Assembly: GCF_017948595.1 (NCBI RefSeq)
Contig: NZ_JAGFBV010000032.1
Coordinates: 1-47,917 of the forward strand
Origin: Flavobacterium geliluteum
Lineage (GTDB): Bacteria; Bacteroidota; Bacteroidia; Flavobacteriales; Flavobacteriaceae
DNA length: 47,917 bases
Direction: 5' to 3'
The notes under the pieces: generated by a model
Databases searched by the model: none
What the model was told of the DNA's origin: nothing
What the model saw: only the letters and a program-made list of their open reading frames with translations
Shown: positions 47,845 through 47,917 of the stretch, in pieces
Layout: each line of letters opens with the position of its first letter
How positions within the stretch are numbered: position 1 is the first letter of the stretch
Made by a program: the position numbers and the translations under genes

Positions 47845-47891
47845 AAAAACGCTTATAACAGGACTTTAAAAAATCCGCTATAAGCGTTTTT
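47845..47891. terminator. Terminator hairpin near the right edge
   Basis: AAAAACGCTTATA (47845-47857) and TATAAGCGTTTTT (47879-47891) form a 13-bp stem with T's on both strands. It probably ends the nadD group and a convergent gene beyond the window. The 47731-47844 stretch shows a long imperfect hairpin (CCTGA near 47781 with TCAGG near 47821) and no gene. Confidence 0.75.
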
Positions 47892-47917
47892 CGTTTTATA
47901 ACTGTTTTTGATTTGAC

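Overview
The window looks like chromosomal DNA of a Flavobacterium or a close relative (Bacteroidota). The evidence is low G+C, promoters of the Bacteroidota TAnnTTTG type, A-rich leaders in place of Shine-Dalgarno sites, a PorZ component of the type IX secretion system, an Oar-like TonB receptor, and a complete moxR-batABCDE aerotolerance operon. No rRNA, tRNA or CRISPR array was recognised. Most of the window is ordinary core genome.

Layout. (1) 1-12062 is mostly on the minus strand: a PQQ-propeller protein, recO, porZ, gdhA, a trans-sulfuration PLP enzyme, an AlbA_2 protein, an SDR oxidoreductase and an aldo/keto reductase. Two small plus-strand genes for exported proteins interrupt this run. 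(2) 12275-21593 is the plus-strand moxR/DUF58/BatD-like/batA/batB/batC/batD/batE operon. (3) 21596-25790 is minus strand and holds a 5-formyltetrahydrofolate cyclo-ligase gene. An A+T-rich islet of about 2.2 kb has been inserted at its 3' end. (4) 26006-30742 carries uvrC, a small exported protein and a patatin fused to an outer-membrane barrel. (5) 30955-37402 carries aromatic amino-acid catabolism genes (homogentisate dioxygenase, HPPD, tryptophan 2,3-dioxygenase) mixed with a DUF3108 protein, an M23 peptidase and an unknown. (6) 37568-47634 carries pgi, an Oar-like TonB receptor, a small membrane protein, RlpA, DinB, an ArsC/Spx-like protein, YicC, gmk, a four-helix-bundle protein and nadD.

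The most notable item is the islet at about 22044-24297. It is bounded by a 23-bp perfect direct repeat that lies inside the last codons of the cyclo-ligase gene. The repeat at 22044-22066 still carries a detached alternative C-terminus of that enzyme (reading LDYCVTPEKLYTF then stop). The live gene now ends LDYCVTPWKIYQF. This is the tail-replacement signature of site-specific integration into the 3' end of a gene. The islet encodes a lipoprotein whose C-terminus is a fulvocin C-like six-cysteine module, a five-TM membrane thioredoxin with a CxxC site, and a divergent XRE regulator. No recombinase is present.

Other non-coding structure includes a candidate ~100-nt RNA between hppD and the DUF3108 gene, two families of dispersed intergenic repeats, a four-helix-bundle gene flanked by inverted repeats, and a shared AAAACGTTTTCG palindrome upstream of gdhA and pgi. 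Several operon spacers are built from degenerate iterated words. All calls come from reading the sequence; no database search was run.
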